Below, piece by piece: positions 12,363 to 23,590 of a stretch of 64,000 bases of DNA. Origin of the DNA: Odontocerum albicorne. Its lineage: Eukaryota > Arthropoda > Insecta > Trichoptera > Odontoceridae. The translations under genes were made by a program, and so were the position numbers. The notes under the pieces were generated by a model. The model worked only from the letters and a program-made list of their open reading frames with translations. It searched no databases and was not told the origin of the DNA. Where the stretch lies: assembly GCA_949825065.1 (NCBI GenBank), contig OX463852.1, forward strand, positions 12,919,897 to 12,983,896. The letters run 5' to 3'. Position 1 is the first letter of the stretch, and every line of letters begins with the position of its first letter.

Positions 12363-13643
12363 GGTCCTTACATATGAAATTGGCGTTTTGTTTGGGAGGA
12401 ACATAAAGTTGATTTTTTTTTAATATAATATATTTATTTAATCAAAGTATGTACCATTGCTATCTATGCACTTTTGCCATCTCATAGGTAGTTCATCGAT
12501 CCCTTTACTAAAAAAACCATTCGGACGGGAATCAATAAAATCATTGAAGTCGGTTTGGACTGCCCCATCGGAGTTGAATTTTTTCCCTTGCAAGAAGTTA
12601 TCCAAATTTCGAAAAAAATAGTAATCTGTTGGGGCAAGGTCCGGAGAGTACGGTGGATGTCTTAGACATTCCAATTGAAGCTCTTCTAATTTGGTAGCCG
12701 TCTGTTGTGCAGTGTGTGGTCTAGCGTTATCATGAAGCAGCAGTGGCCTAGAGCGATTAACCAGCCTCGGTTGTTTAGCAGCTAGCTTTTCCATCATGGT
12801 TTGCAGTTGCTGACAATAGACATCTGCCGTAATCGTCTGGCCAGATTTAAGAAAGCTGTAGTGAACGACACCAGCACTAGTCCACCAAACGCTCACAAGT
12901 AACTTTTTTGGAGTCAATTTTCGCTTGGGGCATGGTTTGGCTGGTTCGGCAGGGTTCAGCCATTGCGATGAGCGCTTCCGATTATCATACAGGATCCACT
13001 TTTCATCACAGGTAATGATTCGATTCAAAATCCCTTCATTATTGTGCCGGTTGAGTAATGCAACGCAGCAGTCAACGCGCGTTTGTTGATTTGCTTCACT
13101 CAATTCGTGAGGTACCCACCTTTCAAGCTTTTTCACCTTCCCAATTTGCTTCAAGTGGATTAAAACAGTTTTATCACTAACACCGCAGCCTGCAGCTAAC
13201 TCGGACGTGGTTTGCGATGGATCCGCTTCCACAATAGCCTTCAATTCTTCATTATCAACTTTGGTCTCCGGCCGTCCACGGGGCTTGTTATGCAGGTCGA
13301 AATTTCCAGAACGAAAACGTTGGAACCAAAAACGCACTGTGTTTTCTTTTGCGGCACCGTCGCCATACACATCATTAATCCTTCGAGCCGTTTCTGCAGC
13401 ACTGGTGCCACGGTGGAACTCGTACTCGTAAATAACGCGATATTTTAAGTTTTCCATTTTGTAAACTGAGTGACGCAAAGAAAAAAAACAATTGAGGAAA
13501 AAACAAATGAATTATAATTTTCGAAACACAAATACTTGAGTAAATAGCTGTATAAATTTGAATTTGGTATTCCTAACCAATAAGAAGATATTTGAGATCA
13601 AAGTTGCCAGTACGGCAAAACGCCAATTTCATATGTAAGGACC
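12363..13643 (-). mobile_element. Complete mariner, cecropia-like, intact
   Basis: A 1281-bp element with perfect 28-bp terminal inverted repeats at 12363-12390 and 13616-13643 (GGTCCTTACATATGAAATTG inward), flanked by TA at 12361-12362 and 13644-13645. It contains an uninterrupted transposase gene. Perfect ends, an intact gene and exact target duplications indicate a young insertion that could still be mobile. Confidence 0.96.
12438..13457 (-). CDS. Mariner transposase, intact (339 aa)
   Basis: A DDD transposase that would bind the element's ends in the nucleus and cut and rejoin it at TA sites. The start MENLKYRVIY is chosen because it fits the family; the frame extends seven codons further upstream. 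Residues about 1-110 form the paired helix-turn-helix DNA-binding region (WFQRFRSGNFDL near 44-55). WVPHEL is at 114-119. Catalytic aspartates are D151 (TCDEKW), D243 (LLHDNARPHT) and D278 (YSPDLAPTDYY), spaced D,D34D. The C-terminus reads RWQKCIDSNGTYFD. Overall similarity is to the cecropia-subfamily transposase domesticated in vertebrate SETMAR. Length is normal and I see no defect. Confidence 0.95.
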   Translation of the reverse strand: MENLKYRVIYEYEFHRGTSAAETARRINDVYGDGAAKENTVRFWFQRFRSGNFDLHNKPRGRPETKVDNEELKAIVEADPSQTTSELAAGCGVSDKTVLIHLKQIGKVKKLERWVPHELSEANQQTRVDCCVALLNRHNNEGILNRIITCDEKWILYDNRKRSSQWLNPAEPAKPCPKRKLTPKKLLVSVWWTSAGVVHYSFLKSGQTITADVYCQQLQTMMEKLAAKQPRLVNRSRPLLLHDNARPHTAQQTATKLEELQLECLRHPPYSPDLAPTDYYFFRNLDNFLQGKKFNSDGAVQTDFNDFIDSRPNGFFSKGIDELPMRWQKCIDSNGTYFD

Positions 13644-13645
13644 TA

Positions 13646-14289
13646 ATATTAGTGTTCCATCATCTGAATCCCTCATTACTCTTCCATCATCTGAAAAAAT
13701 ACTATCCAAATTGCAGAATCAGTGTCGCTACTAAGTAGCCTTTTTATAAATAAATAACAAGTATAAAATGTTATCTTGAAATAATGCTAAACGTATGTAC
13801 ATATTCGTTAACTTAAAAATTAGATATGAGATACATTTTTCTCTGTTCTGAATATTTAAACTAATCGTTTGTGGAATGCATTTATTTAGAATTACGAATT
13901 AACTTAGCACTGATATTTGTCACTAATCGACAGCCTCTAGCTTGAATTATATTACACATGATTATTGGAAAGAATGCCGTATTCAAGAATCATTTGCTGT
14001 TCCTGGATAAAGGTAATGTATTGTTATACTCAACGGAAAAAAATCGTACATGTTGTCGAAACTGAGAATGAAAATGATAAAACCGAAGTTTTGAATTATT
14101 TAAAACGAAATTAAAAGAACAGAAAACGCTTAAAGGAAAATATATTATACGATATACATTTTCATACTTGAAGAATGTTTGTAATGAAATGAAATTTGAA
14201 ACAATTATGTCCCATGTTACGATGAGATTGTATGGATTGTGATAATATATCTACTTAGGACAAAGTATTTCATTTGAGGGTTGCACTCT
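13646..14289. other. AT-rich sequence, nothing recognised
   Basis: No gene or repeat identified in this stretch. Confidence 0.5.
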
Positions 14290-14810
14290 AAATTAAATAA
14301 ATAGAAGAGCAAGCCTGGAGTTTCTTTTGACGACTGAAGTACATTTTTAAGAGCAATCTCCCAATCTGTTTCAAACGGAAGGTATTTAACCAATGCATCT
14401 TACCCGCACTAACATATGGATGCGAAACATGGACTCTTTCTGTACGAATAATACAAAAGCTCCAGACAACACAACGCAGCATGGAGAAGTGCATACTAGG
14501 TTATAACAGAAGATACCGCAAACAAAAGTGGACGATGTTATAGAGGTAGAAAAAAATTTGAAGTGGAAGTGGTCTGGGCGGGCACGTCACCCTAACTACG
14601 GACTATCGTTGAACGTATGAAGTAATCCAGTGGTGCCCAATAGGCATAACTAGGCCTGTAAAAAGATCAAAAATCCAGGTGAATAGACGAAATACATAAG
14701 CAAACAACGATTAGTGACAGCAATGCGCGCAAAGGACAGGATTTATTGGAAACAATTTGGAGAGGTCTATATCCAGTAGTGGATGAATGTTGGCAGATTT
14801 GAAAAAAAAT
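14290..14810 (+). mobile_element. RTE-like LINE 3' fragment
   Basis: Translation with frameshifts gives LPALTYGCETWTLSV, IQKLQTTQRSMEKCILGYNRRYRKQ, then LKWKWSGR and a closing RIYWKQFGEVYIQ. This is the C-terminal region of RTE-type endonuclease/reverse-transcriptase proteins. The copy at 36116-36611 (minus strand) is better preserved and includes the expected GHVARMSD. Only the last part of the element is present and it is non-functional. Confidence 0.75.
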
Positions 14811-15016
14811 CATGTCTAGTTTTTTACAGATCTTACTAAACGCGGTAATAAATCAAAGCCATAACCTGGCATAGACAACGGCTACAATTCAAAATGTCAA
14901 GGTCGTTGAAAAGATAAAAAGAAAAAAAACTATTAATCTCGAAAATTAAATTAAATTTTCTACGTATATTAAACTATGTTTTAAATTAAACTTGGTTATT
15001 TACGAGATACAATAGA

Positions 15017-15110
15017 CCAGTGCTTCTCAAACTAGGTGGTGGGGTCCCATAGGGGCTGCAGAGCTCCTGCCAGACCCGCGAAATATTTCAGTATTTGAGA
15101 AATAAAATTT
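15017..15110 (+). repeat. hAT-like terminal sequence
   Basis: CAGTGCTTCTCAAACTAGG followed by GGGGTCCCATAGGGG is typical of hAT transposon ends. No matching opposite end or 8-bp duplication was found, so this may be a solo or truncated end. Confidence 0.4.
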
Positions 15111-15579
15111 ACTTATATTTATAAATTATTTTTCCAATTATTAAAATGTAATTGTTCAAAAAATTATTACGATATACAAAATTCATATTATCGTAATTTG
15201 CATGTTACGCGTTAGTAATTTTTGTCTGGACACTAAATAAATGCAGGTATTCATTTTTACCACACGATCGATGTATTTGCCGGATTTTTTTACAAATATT
15301 TCTCTTCAAGGAAAAGATACCAACATTTGAAATCTGAATACCAAACTTCGAGCTTTCTAGTATGTTGGTGTTGTCTCTACTATTTCGACGATGAGCTGCA
15401 GGAGCTACATGGGGTGGCTGTGGAATTGGGACATATGGGTCTGGCAGTCCATAAACAGAAGATTATAAAATTATTATGTTTGAAACGAATTGTTTCCTTT
15501 AAATATATCAAAGACGACTCGAAGCGTTTTACGTTTCTTTGACATGTACAAAACTTAAATGTCATTTGATCGATATTTT

Positions 15580-15816
15580 ATTCCTTCGTTAATAATTTTC
15601 TATATCTTGGCCACGTCTAATGAATTTTGCGTTTGTTGTTACTCGGAACTTTCCACTTCTAAATAGACCGATTGAAATTTTTAAAAGTTTAATCAGTTGA
15701 AACTTTCAATTGTCTATTTTTTTAAATTTATTTTATTATATTGCCTATATGATTACGTAGTGACTTTGATTTGGTGACACAAATCATCCTAGTTTGGATG
15801 GATTACCGATTTAAAA
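15580..15816 (+). mobile_element. LINE 3' end, first copy of a direct repeat
   Basis: The region from about 15600 to 15815 aligns with 16195-16400. Shared landmarks are AAGTTTAATCAGTTGAAACTTT, with the following AT-rich tract, and GGTG(A/G)CACAAATCATCCTA. In the second copy the repeat follows LINE coding sequence, so this copy is most simply a more strongly 5'-truncated insertion of the same LINE. Confidence 0.65.
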
Positions 15817-15959
15817 AAAAAAAATTATGGTAGATATTTTTTAATTAAAAAAAAATATGTATTACTTCTAGTACTTAGCAACAATTTTAGTAATTCTTTC
15901 ATCCGAAAAGTATGCCCTAAACTCATATTTTAAGATTTTTCATATATTATAAATACCAA

Positions 15960-16400
15960 CTGAATCTAACCCTTTGAAACCATGGTTTAATATAATAAGA
16001 ATGAACAATAAGGAAATGTACATTGTGTCGTTTGCGGAGAGGTCCCTGCGTGGTGGATAGTCACCTTTACAGAATGGGTATTGTGGAAAATTTCGGTTGT
16101 GAGTGTGGTCTGGATGATGAAACTATAGACCATGTATTTTTTCGGTTATCCTTTACGAGACAAATTTGGTTTACTAAAAGCCATATATTTACCACGTCCA
16201 ATAAATGTGTTTCTTATTTCTTCGTGGAACTTTTCCCCTTATAAATCGATAGTTAATTTTTTGAAGTTTAATCAGTTGAAACTTTAAATTAGCTAGATAC
16301 GTAATTTTTTTTTAATTAATTTTATTAGGTTGACTCATATAATCCATAATGACTAATTTGGTGGCACAAATCATCCTATTTTGGGTGAAATGGGTATTAT
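15960..16400 (+). mobile_element. LINE 3' end, second copy
   Basis: This contains the end of a LINE ORF2 (16023-16244) followed by the same 3' untranslated region as the copy at 15580-15816. The pair lie about 380 bp apart in the same orientation, either as two independent truncated insertions or as a duplicated segment. Confidence 0.65.
16023..16244 (+). pseudogene. LINE ORF2 C-terminal cysteine/histidine segment
   Basis: About 70 residues beginning CRLRRGPCVVDSHLYRMG and continuing ENFGCECGLDDETIDHVFF. This is the C-x-C plus DHVFF motif found after the reverse transcriptase (zinc-finger-like CCHC or RNase H neighbourhood) in R1- and I-type insect LINEs. The polymerase is missing, so this is a 5'-truncated relic. 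The clade is uncertain. Confidence 0.7.
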
Positions 16401-17308
16401 AAAAAAAAATATCAACTGGACTTTGCCACACAGAATTAATAGTTGATAGTTATCTAAAAGAAAATAGCAGAAAGAATATCAGAGTTCTTACGTGTACAGA
16501 CCTCAATTGCCTAAAATGTAATGAGAAACGAATGACAGCTATGAAACAAACGAAGAATTAAAATCAAGACCTTATCCTGGAAGAGTCAGATCATCAATCA
16601 CGATCGTTGACTTGGGAAGAGAAGTTTATTATAAAAGGAGAAATGATCCCTCAGGAAAAGGACTTTAGTCCCTTAGGATAACGCGTGCCGGGAGATCCGT
16701 CTTGACAAGAAAAGCCATGTAGGTGATCCGAGACATTCGCTATTCTGATAAATACGCGGACAGGAAGAAAAATTTATTAACAAATATAATTAAAGTATAA
16801 TTAAAATGAAAAAAAAACTATGGACGCGATGGGTGAAGAAAGCAACAATGTGCATATTTAAAGAGGCTAAGAACAAAACAAGAAATCGCTCTCGAGGAAA
16901 AAGTAAATAACCGAGTCCATTGTAATTGGGATCCATTTATTTATGTTTATGGCCCTACGTGTATAGTAATATATGCTTATTTCAAATAAATAACAATCAG
17001 AAATGACCTTAAAATTAGAAAACGAATCATGTAATGAACCGATCAGAATCAAAGATCGTTCATGTTAACCCTTCTTTTTTTTTAGTAAAAGATTATAACG
17101 TTAAATTCCAACGGTTCAATTAAGAATGCAGATTAACCGGGATCAGATATTATCGTACTTGTTATTGTATATATTAACTACAAGTATAATGGACTAGATT
17201 TAAATTTTCCGTTTAACATGTTATTTGAGAATCGCATTCATCCATTTTGGATATAAAAATCAATATAAAATTCAATACTCGCCAATACGGAACATTTTCA
17301 TAGGTGTT
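16401..17308. other. Unassigned AT-rich sequence
   Basis: No recognised gene. Around 16430-16720 composition is less extreme, but no frame is convincing. Confidence 0.45.
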
Positions 17309-17350
17309 TGTCAGCTTACCTGTAAAAATAAAAATTAAATAATTAATATT
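17309..17350 (-). other. Candidate recursive splice site (ratchet point)
   Basis: On the minus strand a T-rich tract ending TTTTTATTTTTACAG (a good 3' splice site) is joined directly to GTAAGCTGACA (a good 5' splice site). The junction is between 17320 and 17319. A zero-length exon of this form is the hallmark of recursive splicing in long introns. The site at 48540/48541 has the same layout and the same 11 nt after the junction. Splicing is inferred from sequence only. Confidence 0.4.
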
Positions 17351-17369
17351 TCAAGTAATGATAATGAAT

Positions 17370-17612
17370 AAAATTGATGTTTCAAGAAAGATGAAGACCA
17401 GAGCTTTAAGACGATTCAAAAATGTGAAGAGAATGCATGACTAAGCTAGTATAGAAGTCAGACGTGCGAGGTGTGCGTGGAAGAAGTATGAAAAATACAA
17501 TATTGTGCATGACGAGATGTATGAATGTGGAGGCGAAAGTTGTGTACTTGGAGAAAACATTTTGGAAATCTGTTTTCTCTATCTAGCCGTCAGGGACACG
17601 ACGTGATGATAT
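17370..17612 (+). mobile_element. LINE 3' fragment (RTE-like family A)
   Basis: A partly open frame reads RALRRFKNVKRMHD, then RRARCAWKKYEKYNIVHDEMYECGGES. It is followed by the 3' tail TTTTCTCTATCTAGCCGTCAGGGACACGACGTGATG in degenerate form. Comparable tails at 27905, 34915 and 46055 mark it as a member of the same dispersed LINE family. The next mariner begins at 17620, close to this 3' end. Confidence 0.5.
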
Positions 17613-17619
17613 GTATGTA

Positions 17620-18510
17620 CGAGGGTCATCTAGAAAGTAAGGTTACAAGGGCTCCTGAAGCCGGAGGAATTTTTTTGTTTCGGCGTGTAGGGGGGATCCT
17701 AACGGTCAGTTTGTTTGGTCTCGCGTGTTTGTCGGCCATTTTGTTCAGTCACAGTAAATTCTTACGATGGAGAGGTCGTCGCGCGCTCCCGCCCCCTCCC
17801 GTCCGTGCGAGATCCGCGCAGTCATCCGTTTTTTGACTTGCAGAACAATACCGCAGAGAATCGGAAGCTCATGGAAGTTTATGGTAGTGATGTGATGAGT
17901 CGACAACATGTCACGAAATGGGTTAGGTTGTTCAGAGAAGGCCGTACATACTCACGACGAGGCAAGGCAGTGATTTCTGACGAACTTGTGCAAAAAATTG
18001 AAGAACAAGTGTGAAATAACCGCCGTGTGACGCTTAACGAAGAATTTCCTGACATTTCTCGAAGTCTCCTTGGTGATATTGTGTCGGAAAAACTTGGTTA
18101 CAAGAAGTTGTGTGCAGATGGGTGTCCAGAATGCTCACACCGGAGCACCGTCAAAATCGCGTGACCACCGCGCGTGAATTTTTGGATCATATTGCACAAG
18201 AGGGAGAAGCTTTTCTGGACTCGATCGTGACGGGGAATGAGACGTGGGTGTGTCACTACACCCCAACAATTTTGCAACGATCAGGAGGTCGAGGAAGCTG
18301 TGAAGAAGTGGCTGAAAGAGCTGGCGGCGGAGGTCTATGACACTGGCATACAAAAGCTGGTGTCCCGACTACAGAAATGTCTCGATCTCGACGGCGAATA
18401 CGTTGAAAAATAGTTTAATATATTTCTGAAGTATCCTGTGAATTTCAATTAAATACAAGCATTTTTCGATCGTACATAATGTTGTAGCCTTACTTTCTAG
18501 ATGACCCTCG
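17620..18510 (+). mobile_element. Internally deleted mariner (copy 1 of a shared-deletion family)
   Basis: An 891-bp element with 29-bp terminal repeats differing at one position (CGAGGGTCATCTAGAAAGTA inward), flanked by TA at 17618-17619 and 18511-18512. It carries the same internal deletion junction as the element at 26689-27595. The two therefore descend from one already-defective ancestor that was mobilised in trans. Confidence 0.93.
17767..18413 (+). pseudogene. Mariner transposase lacking two catalytic motifs
   Basis: The frame begins MERSSRAPAPSRPCEIRAVI and shifts near 17838. The helix-turn-helix part reads YGSDVMSRQHVTKWVRLF, followed by SRSLLGDIVSEKLGYKKLC. The first catalytic motif is TGNETW, with asparagine in place of aspartate. 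Sequence then jumps from HYTPTI directly to DQEVEEAVKKWLKE-like residues near the C-terminus, removing the second and third aspartates. The last residues, GEYVEK, precede a stop at 18413. Confidence 0.88.
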
Positions 18511-18512
18511 TA

Positions 18513-19070
18513 CGTAATAATAATTTCGTTTCACTTATTAAAAAAAATTAAAAAAAAAATCGTAATGAAAAAAAAAATAAAGCAGGAGAGCTGTATAAAA
18601 AGAATGTGAGGACGTGACAGAAGAGAAACTAGAGATGAGACGATATTAACTATTAAGCGACAGCTCTTTGGGACTAGTCACCATTTAAATTCCAGACCAA
18701 CTTAATAATTTCGGGAAAAAGTATATACGTCTAATTGGTCACCAAACAATAGCAATCGATTACATATCATACTCTCTACACCCTTCTTAATCGATACTGA
18801 TATTGAGACGTATTAAAAAGATAATTTCATAGATTTCACACATCATAATAAACAAGAAAAGAAATTTAACATTGAGGAACCAAATATAAACAAATATTTG
18901 TGAAATCAACATCACGCATTTAAGAATGCCGGAAAATTCAACAATAACATAATGGTAATGGTAATGAGCTCGAGACACTTAAACGTGTTTAAGGAATTAC
19001 TTCCTCCACAAAAATGTCTGGAAAAAAGATCCTTAAAATATGTCCTCGTGGAATGTTGCAGTGTCCATAT
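18513..19070. other. AT-rich sequence, nothing recognised
   Basis: Poly-A-rich and AT-rich; no gene or repeat signature. Confidence 0.5.
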
Positions 19071-19074
19071 TCAA

Positions 19075-19285
19075 GTAGAGGCTGCCCCTCCGACGGCGGC
19101 ACATGGGGAAAACTTTTGCCGCTGGTTTCCTGTAGCCCACCCCACCCCACCACCACCGCCTGCCCCGCTCCCTCTCATTATGCGCGCCGTAATGAAGGCG
19201 GCGTGCACTGCCCACCCCTGCCCGCCCCAGCCTCGCACCAACTCAACCCCTTCAATAAAAATCCCAAGCTGGCCCCATCGCGTTA
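19075..19285. other. GC-rich island
   Basis: A block rich in CCCCACC and CCGCC embedded in AT-rich DNA. No protein-like frame is convincing despite long open frames, which are expected from GC-rich, stop-poor sequence. Function is undetermined; it could be regulatory. Confidence 0.35.
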
Positions 19286-19289
19286 CTAC

Positions 19290-20384
19290 TCATCTCATCC
19301 AAGAAGTAATTGTATTATATTCAAGTTTCAAAGCTTTTGTGGCTTCATTGACTGATTTCATTGTCCACTCTTTTACTGGTTTAGTTAGCGCTATAATGAT
19401 ACCGCATGTTGTTAATAATGAAGGCATAACGGCATAACTTCATCTAGGATATTTTGTACTGTCTGCAAACGTAAACTGAGAATAGTAATTTTGATTTAAG
19501 AAAATAAAAAGATTCTTAACGTTTGTAAACTGTTTCAAATCCAATATATTCTAAACATGCTTAAATTATTGATCCAGAGGTGCATCCAAAGTTACGAAAT
19601 ACAAAAGTTCCTAAAGTGCACGCGGAATGCAGACAGCAATTACAACTTATTCCTATCATGTTACATCTTATGTTTATTTGCATACCCTGAGAACGTCATA
19701 AATGATAAAAATATATGTATAAGCGTATTTTAAACGTCAAAACATACTATGATGGACTATAAATATAGCAAATTATGGTATTGTTTACATTAAATACATA
19801 AGGTAATATAATTTGAACATTTGAATTAGATTTTTCTCAAAATGGATTACAAATAAAAAGCGGTGATTTACATTTTTGTGCTATTGTTTCCCCAAGAATG
19901 TATTAGCCCATTTTAAGACATTTGTACACGTACACGTACTCGGAGTTAAAGACTCGACGGAAAATTAGGTATCAAGCTACTAAGGTGTCTACCTACTAAA
20001 AGGAAATAACTCAACATTCATGACCAACTATCATAAAGAACCTAACGACAAAGTCAAGAAACCTAACGACAAAGTCATCACATACTAGCTGCTCATCAGA
20101 ACTAGAAGCAAGTTCGAAAATAAGAATTCATTTGAAAATTTGAACTTTGTAAAATGAACACACTCGTATCTTGGGTTACAATTCTACAAGGAAAATGAGG
20201 TGTCCTTCTTGCTTGTGTTGTAGACATTTTTCTATTATTCTTCATAAGAAATACGATGATTCGAGATTCATGCCTCCTCGCATGCTGTGTCAAGATATAC
20301 TCAGCATAAAAATTCAGACCGCCTGAGGCGTTCAAAAGCACCGGAGATCGCATTATAAATTTCGTGCGAAATAATCGTCGACAT
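19290..20384. other. Unassigned sequence
   Basis: No gene recognised. A short direct duplication, GAAACCTAACGACAAAGTCA-like, occurs around 20040-20075. Confidence 0.45.
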
Positions 20385-20530
20385 TATGCCGGCGGGTGGC
20401 GGTCGGCGGGCGGACGCGGAAGTTCGCCAGCGTGAAAACGCCTCGAGATTTTATACGCTCCTCCGTCCCGTACGTCGGTGTGGTGCTGATGAATGGCAAT
20501 CAAATCAGCGCTTTGTGCACGCCAAGCGTG
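20385..20530. other. GC-rich island
   Basis: Short GC-rich block (GGCGGGTGGCGGTCGGCGGG) with many CpGs. No recognisable protein. One of about ten such islands in the window. Confidence 0.35.
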
Positions 20531-20689
20531 TCTACCTGTTGCGTTGATCAACATTTTTTCATCTACATAGGCTAACAAGGGAAGAATGTATGTTTATAAA
20601 GCTTTTTAATATAAAAAAGATTTGTATGAACCAAAAGCGGGCCGAATATTTTGGCGTGAAATTCTTGGAGGTATCTTTTACAATCATAT

Positions 20690-20965
20690 AGGAGTATATA
20701 TCGGAGCATGTGAAACGAATGAATCAAGAAAGATTAACAAAACATATACGTGCAAATGTGAGTGGAAGGCGTCGTAGAGGAAGATAGAGGAAAGTGTGAT
20801 TGGATCAAGATAATACTTTAAAAGAAACCAATGTAAGAGAAATCGTAAGAGGTGTATGGATGTTGAAGAGGCGAAATATGTATCGAAATATGTGGAAAGT
20901 CTAACGCTCTGTGCTCTTTGTCAACCCCAGCAGGTAAACACCGTGATGAAGTATGTGTGTTGTAA
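20690..20965 (+). mobile_element. LINE 3' fragment (RTE-like family A)
   Basis: Translation reads EHVKRMNQERLTKHIRANVSGRR, then RGR and RKV with stops, and continues NVREIVRGVWMLKRRNMYRNMW. This matches the post-reverse-transcriptase block of the dispersed LINE family represented at 27630 and 48815. It ends with a degenerate GACCCCAGCAGG/CGTGATG-like tail near 20930-20955. Non-functional. Confidence 0.6.
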
Positions 20966-20999
20966 ATTAATATAGTGACGCGAACAGGAACGGGATGAA

Positions 21000-21145
21000 A
21001 CGAGTATTCATTTAAAATACTAGCGGAAAGAAAGGCTGAAGGGGTCCACGAATTAGGTGGGTGGACAACATGAGGAATGACGCAGGGCATCTGAATGTTC
21101 CTGTCTGGCGCACCTGTGCTCGAGATAGGGGTGCACCAAAGTAGA
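21000..21145 (+). mobile_element. LINE C-terminal fragment (family C)
   Basis: An in-frame run reads GPRIRWVDNMRNDAGHLNVP and then VWRTCARDRGAPK followed by a stop. This is the end of a reverse-transcriptase polyprotein of the RTE/BovB-like type. A degenerate relative, with LNVPNWRTC, occurs at 24850-25095. Confidence 0.6.
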
Positions 21146-21149
21146 TAGA

Positions 21150-22813
21150 TACACACGTACATTAAAATTATAATCAATTTTATTTTAAAGATGTTTTGTA
21201 AAACTCAACAAATATCGTGTATTATATGATATTGACTGTGCGTGTATAACGTATGTAGCACCTTATTTAACATTTAATGAACAAAAAAATGAATAAAAAA
21301 TACGAAAGAATTCATTCGTGTTAATTACATTTTAGCATGCTATAATTACTAGTTAATTGTATTTAATAAATACATTATACACTTAAGTTTTTGATAAAAA
21401 ACACAAGATAGTGTTGGTATTTTGCTAAAATAAAAAATAATAAGTCAGGTTTAATAACAATATTATTGTAATAATAAAAATCCTATTAGAAAGAAATCTT
21501 GTTTTTATCAAGCTCGGCAAACGAATTAAAATGTAATAGGTACAAAACATGAATCCCGTTCCCAGTTAAATTCTTGAAATACTTTTAACAGTGCAAAAAG
21601 CGTTTACCGATTACCTCTCAGCTGTAGTTAGTTTTACACGAGTTATTCAAGCTAAACGTGTCTCTCGAAAAACGAGTAACGGCCAAGGATTGTGATACCG
21701 GAGCAAATTGGCATTGATTTTCCGGTACTTAAAACATTGTTACAGGTTTATCGGAAGGTCGTCAATAATTTGTATTTTTTGTCAATAATTTAAGTGCTTG
21801 TATAACTTGGCATATGTTAATTTGTATATAAAAGACACTGTTGTGTCATAAATAAAATAAATAAATTTATTTGTTATTGAATTCTGGTTAGTCGTAATTA
21901 TACTGCAAACATCACCATTTTCAACCATTTTATTTGTTTTCTGTTGAATATATTGAAGGTTTCTCCGAGACATTTCCAGAATCAACGAGTCAATTTTTTA
22001 AAATCGGTTGTTACATAGCCCAAAACTAAAAAAACGTGTAGAATAAAGTACAGTAAGATGTCAAAATAAAAGACACTAGGCTCGAGCACCAAATATAATA
22101 TTATATTAATATGAACAAGAAATTAAACTTAATTAAATTATTGATACTAAAAAATAAGTAATATTACACGAAATTCACATTGAAAACAGGGTATATCAGA
22201 TAATATCAAAAGGTCTTAACTAAACTTGTATTAACCCTCTCGATCTGGCATCACCCCAATATAACGGGAAGAAACCCGACCCGGATCATCTCGGATGTTT
22301 TTCAGCCCACACACAAATCTAAAATACGGGTAGAATATCACTCGACAAATGTTTTTTTTTTGTTTTAAATCCTTTTTAAAGATATTACATACGACCTTAG
22401 TCCCGGTTTGACCGTATAAGACAGTAAGAAGTTTAATGTGTATGGCAATTATTTTTTAGATTAAATCAGTTTTATTTCTACATTTCTTAAGAACAGCGTT
22501 AAAATTTACTCAAATGCTAAAAATATAGATGAAAAAATAAAATACCGGTACTTCGATGTTGAGAACAGCTCAATACGTAATTAAGAAGAAATTTCGGAGT
22601 ACCGGAAATCGATATTGCGATCCCTGGCCACGGCCTTTACCTATTTTATTTGCAGTCTCAGCTAGATAATGAGTGGCGTGCAATGCTGAAAATCCTTGAA
22701 CTGCCCACACAAATCACGGGCCCGTTTCGTTAAAGTGCATACTAATGCATTTAATTTCATTCACGAAAAAAATTAATTATTCAGATGGCCTTTAATCCTT
22801 CAAAGATCAAATA
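21150..22813. other. AT-rich sequence, nothing recognised
   Basis: Very AT-rich; no coding similarity or transposon end. Confidence 0.5.
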
Positions 22814-22886
22814 TCCCTATTAAAAATTTGTTAAGCAGCAATTTTATGTTTCATAGAATTGCTGCTTAACAAATTTTAAATAGGGA
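22814..22886. repeat. 30-bp hairpin (inverted repeat, 1 mismatch)
   Basis: TCCCTATTAAAAATTTGTTA at the start of the left arm (22814-22843) pairs with the right arm (22857-22886) with one mismatch in 30, around a 13-nt loop. The transcript would be a 73-nt stem-loop of microRNA-precursor size, but the very long perfect pairing equally suits a small fold-back MITE. Confidence 0.8.
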
Positions 22887-23310
22887 AATACTGTAGACTA
22901 CTACGGTAACTATGCATACGGCTATGCAATCAAGAACACACCCCTTTTTCTTGCGGTTCATATTAGCTTTATGCATATTTTATATTGATTTCTTCTACTG
23001 AAAAATCATAACATACTTAAATTTATTTCCACTAGTTTTATTGAGACCACTGACACATTTCGCTCTATTAGCATCTTATTGTTTTGGAATAGATGAAAAA
23101 ATATATATAAACATAACAAAATACCAAAAAGCACTCAGGGTTGCCGAACTCAACTCAATGTGCATATTATATTTATCTATGCAGATTCAAGACATGGCAG
23201 TTAACAAAGGGTTAAAAGTAATACATTCCGCTTTTACTGATGCTGTTATTTAATTTTGAAAATTAGGAAAAACCTCGTGTAATAATCGAACAAACGATTT
23301 CCATTTTAAA
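22887..23310. other. Unassigned sequence
   Basis: No supportable feature. A 70-residue open frame around 23041-23253 has no recognisable similarity and begins without a clear ATG. Confidence 0.4.
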
Positions 23311-23312
23311 TA

Positions 23313-23590
23313 CGAGGGTGGATCAAATATAAACGAGACTTTTGTTTCACAGCGCGTAATTTTTGACGGAACGTTGAATGGAACGCAGTTTTTAGTTGCA
23401 TCGTTACTCGTACCTGCGATGAAACTTGGGTACACCACTACACACCCGAGTCAAAACAAGCCATCATGGAGTGGAGAAATAAGGATGAGGCAGCCCCTGT
23501 GAAAGCCAAGACATTATATATTGTATTTTGGGAAGAAACCAAGTATTTTGGGATGCGCATGGTATAATATTTATCGATCACCATTCCATT
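23313..23590 (+). mobile_element. Mariner fragment, left end plus catalytic start
   Basis: After TA at 23311-23312 comes a mariner-like end, CGAGGGTGGATCAAATATAA. Coding remnants read CDETWVHHYTPESKQAIMEW and then FWDAHGIIFIDHH, covering the first catalytic aspartate and the following beta strand. A small duplication of GTATTTTGGGA lies between them. The N-terminal region and the right half, including the right terminal repeat, are missing. Confidence 0.8.
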
